From: Eucommia ulmoides | Lineage: Eukaryota > Streptophyta > Magnoliopsida > Garryales > Eucommiaceae | DNA: 64,000 nt | Direction of reading: 5' to 3' | Assembly (NCBI GenBank): GCA_016647705.1 | Contig: CM028334.1 | Span: 7,411,546-7,475,545 of the forward strand | Shown here: in pieces, positions 59,160 to 64,000 of the stretch | How the letters are laid out: every line of letters starts with the position of its first letter | Numbering within the stretch: the stretch's first letter is position 1 | The notes under the pieces: model-generated | Seen by the model: the letters and a program-made list of their open reading frames with translations, nothing else | Databases searched by the model: none | Told to the model about the DNA's origin: nothing | Translations under genes and position numbers: made by a program

Positions 59160-59730
59160 TACAGACACCTATGAAAGGTTTTCGGTCTTATTTCAACAAG
59201 AACTAAATTGGTCATGTCCTCAGGGGGTTAAATAACATCTTAAAATCTTCTTTCCTCGTCATTCCTAAGTTGGCAAGGTAATCTGTTCAGCTATTGGTAT
59301 ATGGTTAATCATGTAGCTAAACTCTTTCATGATTCTTTTGCAATAATCAATCCAAGCTCTAAATCTGTGATTCCTTGGACACTCTTATGTTAGGAGCTTG
59401 ACCATTTCGACAATTATCCTAGGGTAGCCTCCGTTGGATGTTGTGATGATTCCATTTTAAATATCTTTGATTTATGTTTCGAGGCTGCTACTGCAATTAG
59501 TGAGGTAGCCGTAGAAATCGGCTTGCTAAACTTCAAGATGATCTCTTAGAAGTCCTCTGAAACCATCACGTCTAGTGTTTTTCTTAACGCAACCATCCAT
59601 ATTTAATTTTAAAAAATCTACACGGGAAGCAAACCAATTAGTGATAAGATATTCAGTGTCAATTTGGGAGTCTAGGACAAATAATTTTTCTGTTCTAAAA
59701 GAAGGCCCCATCAAACATGGAACCATGTGT
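59160..59730 (-). mobile_element. L1-type LINE 3' end (RNase H domain fragment)
   Basis: On the minus strand: FLKLNMDGCVKKNTRRDGFR and GLLRDHLEV, then, with shifts in frame, NHRFRAWIDYCKRIM and ADYLANLGMTRK. These match the RNase H domain found at the end of plant L1 elements (pattern KLNxDGS...GGxxRDxxG, then ANxxADxLAN). It is truncated at its 5' side and frameshifted. Confidence 0.72.
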
Positions 59731-61887
59731 TATATATATATATAGTAAAATACTTTTTTTATCCTTTTTCTATTAAACAATTCTAAAATAATTACTCGGA
59801 CCCAAAAAAATGATAAATAGCCATGTGCTGTCCCCCTGATGGATTTGATCCAAATATGACTATAATTTCATTGAATCAATGCAATTCCATTTTGTCAGTC
59901 AAGGAAACTGTCAATTTTTTAATTTGTTTGTTCATAAAAAAGTCTAAAAACTAATAAAATTTTTATAATTAAAATGAAAAAAAAAAATCACAGAGACGAG
60001 GGATGAGAGCAAAGACCAACCCATTATTGCTCACTTGCTTGCATGTGGAATTATTAAAAAAAAAAAAAAAAAAAAACGGTCACCCACCATTTATGTGGAA
60101 CATGCTAATTAGAATATCAATTTTTTTTAAAATTATTTAAAAAAAAAAAAAAAAAAGAAGGAGAATCAAAAAAAAAAATGACAAGTATAAGGCTAGCACC
60201 ATCAATTGTAGCTAAATATCTTAACGTCTGTTTTGTAACACAGTAAAAACAATAGTCAGTATTATTTAGTACGATTTCAACAATAATGTAACTATAGGCC
60301 AAAAAATTCCAAACGCACGCCAAATGAACATATAAAAGATGGTCCACCAATGTGACTTGATAACTCTTTCACTCATAGAAAGAGAGAATAATTCTTAAAT
60401 TCTTCCCCATTTTTCTTTAATTCTAAGTTACCCTATCTCCATATAAGGCTTAATGGGTGGAAATAAAACTTATTTAGGGTTATAATATTTATTAATAACC
60501 AAAAAAGAGGTCCTTTTGATGGCAATTATAGGCACCTAAAAGTGAATGTTATTAATTATTTAAAGAAGGGAGGTCAAATCAAAGCTTTGTGAAGGGAAAG
60601 GCTCTTTTGATCTCTCCATCTTACTTAATGGGGAGTCAACTTGCGGTGGAAGATCTTTTGATGGAGAAATTAATAAGAGATACCGAGGACATTTTTTGTT
60701 TGTAATTTTATGGATAATTGATTAATAGTTTTACTAGAGAGTTTAATTCAAAATTTAAACTCTTTATAAATTCAAAATCACTAGAAAATTTGATTATAAA
60801 TTCGTTAATTTTAATTTGTATTTTAAGTCAATAATTAACACTCTATCGTATTTTATATCAAATGCTTTCAATTAAAATATGCATTGTCAACCGTCGCCGC
60901 CACCCTTCGTGGCCACTTGCCGCCGCTTGTCATTAGACCTCAAGCCTCTAGTTGTCAGGGTCAAGCCACCTATAGATGTAATTATTTTTCTAGTGTCTTT
61001 TTTAGTTATGTGTAATTACTTTTGGTGGTATAATATGAAAAATTATTATTTTTGAGAATTCTTTAATTTAATTCGACGTATATTTTTATTTTTTGTATAG
61101 ATAATTTTTTTTAGAAAAATGTCAATGAACGTTAAATAATTGCCTAAATATATAATCGAGAAATATTAAATTCTACTACTAGTTAACATGTAAAAGTATT
61201 GAGAATTTTTTAATTTAATTAGACGTATAATTTTATTTTTTGCATTGATAAAAATTTAAAAAAAGAAAAATCAATGTATGTTAAATAATTGCCTAAAAAT
61301 ATAATAGAAAAATATTAAATTCTAATACTAGTTAATACATAAAAATACATAGATATTAAGATGCATAAAATAATAATTCTTATTAGATTAAATAATTATA
61401 ATTCATAAATTATTTTTTAATGATATAGTGTCAAGATAAAATTGTACTTTTATTTTCAAAAATATTTTTAAAATGAGATTGTTTATTTGTTGTTTTTTAA
61501 AATAAAAGGGTTATACGTGAAATTTAATTAAAATAATAAAATAAAGTAACCCAATCCTTACGTTGCCTTCATTTAAGAATCACATGACAAAGGTTGCCGA
61601 CTCCCATGGAATGAATGTCTTTTTTTTTGGGGATAACGGTAATGGATATGTTTCCTAGGTTTCAAACTCCAAAGCAATATATCTTGTCCTCTTCCTATTG
61701 CATTTTCAATGCTAGTTTTTTTTTTTGAAAATTAATTTAAAAATGATAATGTAAAAAAGAAAAAATAATTTGAAGTATAAATTGGTATTTAGATCTACTC
61801 TTTGAAATTATCCTTTATAAAAATCTGTCTACATATTTAAAAATAATTTTAAATTATGTATTGTTAATTATACTTTTATATAAATAT
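59731..61887. other. Gene-free AT-rich stretch
   Basis: I see no gene. It holds several A or T runs (60054-60075, 60139-60155) and a diverged tandem pair at about 61045-61180 and 61197-61335 sharing GAGAATT, TTTAATTTAATT, GACGTATA and GTTAAATAATTGCCTAAA. Confidence 0.5.
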
Positions 61888-62166
61888 TTTTGCACTTTGA
61901 AGTTTTAGAGCAATTTCACTTTAATTCCTATCTTTTCAAATTGAACACAATAGTCCATGAAAATCAATATTTCCATCATTTTTATGACGGAATTCACCCA
62001 CGTATGTAATTTTGTAGACATGTGGTTGATTTTTATTGTAAAAAAATAACGGAGTTGTCAATTTAGACTAACTTGACACAATTTAGAAACTTCAAGGTTT
62101 AATGTATTTAAATTCAGAGTACAAATGGATTAAAGTGGAATTTCTTTGAAACTTTAGGGTGCAAAA
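61888..62166. mobile_element. Mutator-like MITE (279 bp)
   Basis: Inverted ends of about 45 bp: TTTTGCACTTTGAAGTTTTA on the left against TTTGAAACTTTAGGGTGCAA on the right. Flanks TATAAATAT (61879-61887) and TACAAAAAT (62167-62175) agree at 7 of 9 bases, a decayed 9-bp duplication. Confidence 0.6.
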
Positions 62167-62431
62167 TACAAAAATCTCTAAATATTATTTATGTTGCATA
62201 TACTTGAAGATAAATGTTTAGCGATATATTAACCTCATGTTATTTGAGTATTTGAGTTAATTATGTTAATTTTAAAGTTTGAGATGATGAATTGATTAAA
62301 TTTATTAATGTATAAAGGTCAACCGCCAAAAAAAAATGTGGCTGGCCAAAAATACTGCATTTGCTACTAAGATATTTGAAAAATAAATAAATAAAATGCA
62401 CCAGACCGCTCTTTTGGAGCCAACTTCACTT

Positions 62432-62660
62432 TCTTTTTCTTTTCTTTTTTGGTTTTACGGTAAGGTGTGTCCGGGTCAGCTTACGCACACCTTAACTAAT
62501 CACCTCATCAGGCGATCTTAAGGGCGCATTCCTCCACATCGACTTGATACATTTAGAATTAAATTCAAGATTTAATTCCCAAAGTGTTCTCCAGGAGAGT
62601 CGAACCTTATTTGATAAGAAAATGGGGCACCTCCCCTTACCAACCAGACTAATACTTTTT
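62432..62660 (-). mobile_element. Au-type SINE
   Basis: The same body as the copy at 56507: on the plus strand TAAGGTGTGTCCGGGTCAGC, TTAAGGGCGCATTCCTCCAC and GAGAGTCGAACC (box B on the minus strand). The pyrimidine run before it is the complement of the A tail. The target duplication is not clear. Confidence 0.7.
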
Positions 62661-62815
62661 GGGTGAGTCCGAACTCTAACCACACTCCAAAACTAAAATC
62701 TTAAATTTTGAACAGCATTAATCCGGTTAATATTAATTAATAGCATAATTGTTAAACTTGAAAAGCTAAAAAATAATATAATTAATACAATTAAAATGTA
62801 ATAATTTATTAATAT

Positions 62816-63031
62816 AACCAAGAGGCAGTAGTTCGATTGAGAAAGGGACGTGCCTAATTTTTTTATCAACTAGGGTTCAACTCTGAGCATGAGAATTAAA
62901 TCTTAAATTTAATTTTGAATACATCAAACCAATATGGGAGAGTGTACTTTTAAGATCACCCGGAAAGATAATTAGTTGAGGCGCACATAAATTAATCCCG
63001 GAACAATTTATCGTAAAATTGAAAAAAACAA
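62816..63031 (+). mobile_element. Au-type SINE, plus strand, with target duplication
   Basis: Starts near AGAGGCAGTAGTTCGATTGA, has a box B-like GGGTTCAACTC, a body with CAATATGGGAGAGTG and GATCACCCGGAAAGA, and ends in GAAAAAAACAA. TTATTAATAT occurs directly before (62806-62815) and after (63032-63041), an exact 10-bp duplication, though in AT-rich sequence. Confidence 0.68.
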
Positions 63032-63041
63032 TTATTAATAT

Positions 63042-63265
63042 GCTCAAAATATATAAAGATCATCCGTGAAATTGAAAGTGTATTTGTAGGGTTTTGTCAT
63101 TTTGTTTATATCCTCCATGTTGTGTGTCTGGCGTCTGCATGAAAGGAAAATGCACATGGAGAGTATCATACTTCTGAAACCAGACACAACTCCATACGCA
63201 TACATCACATGCAGAGATAGATACAAGTGTAAGAAGATGCATGTATCTACACATTGTTTTTTTTT

Positions 63266-63296
<31 letters not shown>

Positions 63297-64000
63297 GGCA
63301 TAGTGCAATTTACATCACCATCAATCCATGTGACATCCCAACTTTAAAGAGGGGTCCTCTCTGAAGGATGGGAGTTGCCCCTCTTTCTACCAACAAAACA
63401 TTGACCATATACTTATCAATGATTTTGATTTTGAAATGTATATACATTCACTCTAAATAGAAAAAAACAAAAAGAATAATTTTGACCCCTCGTATTTTTA
63501 TAATAGCCAACTGGCCTAATCTCAATTTTACATATTCAAACTGTCAATTTTTAAAATTTTAAGATGATTTTACATCAATCGGTAACATATCACCAGTGAA
63601 ATTACATTTTTTGACAAAAAATTATAATATATCAATCAAATTTGTAAGTTGTGTTACAGGATTTATCAAATAAGTTATCTGGGTGAAAAAGAATATTAGT
63701 GGACTGGTATATTATCTGGTGGCACCGTTATTATCTAGTGTTCTTGGTTTCGAGTCCTCATTCATCTCGAACTCTAAAATTTATTTCACTCTCTAAGAAG
63801 AGAATACGATAGAGAGAGATAGAGAAAAGAAATGAAAAATTAGTTGAAAAAAAAGGCATAACAACTAGTACGTGAGACTTATGGATGTTGAATGCAATTA
63901 TGGAATTGATGAGATCAAATTAGAAACCGATACTAGAATTAAATCGGTGTAATACAATGTTTGTATTAGGATGACGAATCCATAGGTTGGATTATAATTA
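63042..64000. other. Gene-free right end of the window
   Basis: No supported gene. It contains the T19G23 homopolymer pair at 63257-63298. The open frames here are short and start in or cross that run. Confidence 0.5.
63257..63298. repeat. T19G23 homopolymer pair
   Basis: Nineteen T followed by twenty-three G bases, the longest G run in the window. Confidence 0.92.

Noticed and set aside
63044-63347. Proline/lysine-rich minus-strand and glycine-rich plus-strand frames
   Set aside because: They cross the T19G23 run and have no other support.

Overview
The window is nuclear DNA of a flowering plant, probably a eudicot. It is AT-rich, its genes have GT-AG introns, and plant transposons fill most of the space between and inside genes. 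I cannot name the species. Four host genes can be read end to end across their splice junctions, all on the + strand: APC8/CDC23, a subunit of the anaphase-promoting complex (5167-10139, 4 exons, 585 aa); a B12D/MLRQ-type small mitochondrial membrane protein (14347-19621, 3 exons, 93 aa); a membrane-anchored class I formin of the FH4/FH8 type (25963-28971, 2 exons, 657 aa); and the immune regulator EDS1 (50197-58898, 3 exons, 609 aa). They are unrelated in function and do not form a pathway; this is ordinary plant gene order.

Layout. 1-5166: two PIF/Harbinger-like elements with TAA target duplications and two copies of an unnamed dispersed repeat. 5167-10139: APC8, whose introns hold a Tourist-like MITE and another repeat copy. 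11034-13834: a Pack-MULE carrying the first exon of a BAP31-like gene. 14347-19621: B12D, whose 4.8-kb second intron holds two inverted copia remnants, a LINE piece and two hAT-like elements. 19622-25962: gene-free. 25963-28971: formin. 30318-32487: a second Pack-MULE, carrying part of an S-domain receptor kinase, with an exact 9-bp target duplication. 33744-38514 and 39868-44778: two non-coding gypsy-type LTR fossils. 38703-39793: a third Mutator-like element, also with an exact 9-bp duplication. 44780-46848: a copia fragment. 47840-49517: a probable truncated Mutator-like element. 50197-58898: EDS1, whose 5.1-kb first intron holds a copia element with both LTRs in antisense orientation. 58899-64000: SINEs, an L1-type LINE tail and a Mutator-like MITE.

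The main point of interest is the density of Mutator-like elements with host gene fragments. Two have clear captured gene pieces and one has a candidate captured first exon, all within about 29 kb, and each is bounded by a target duplication read directly from the sequence. I saw no tRNA or rRNA gene, no CRISPR array and no sign of a prokaryotic system.
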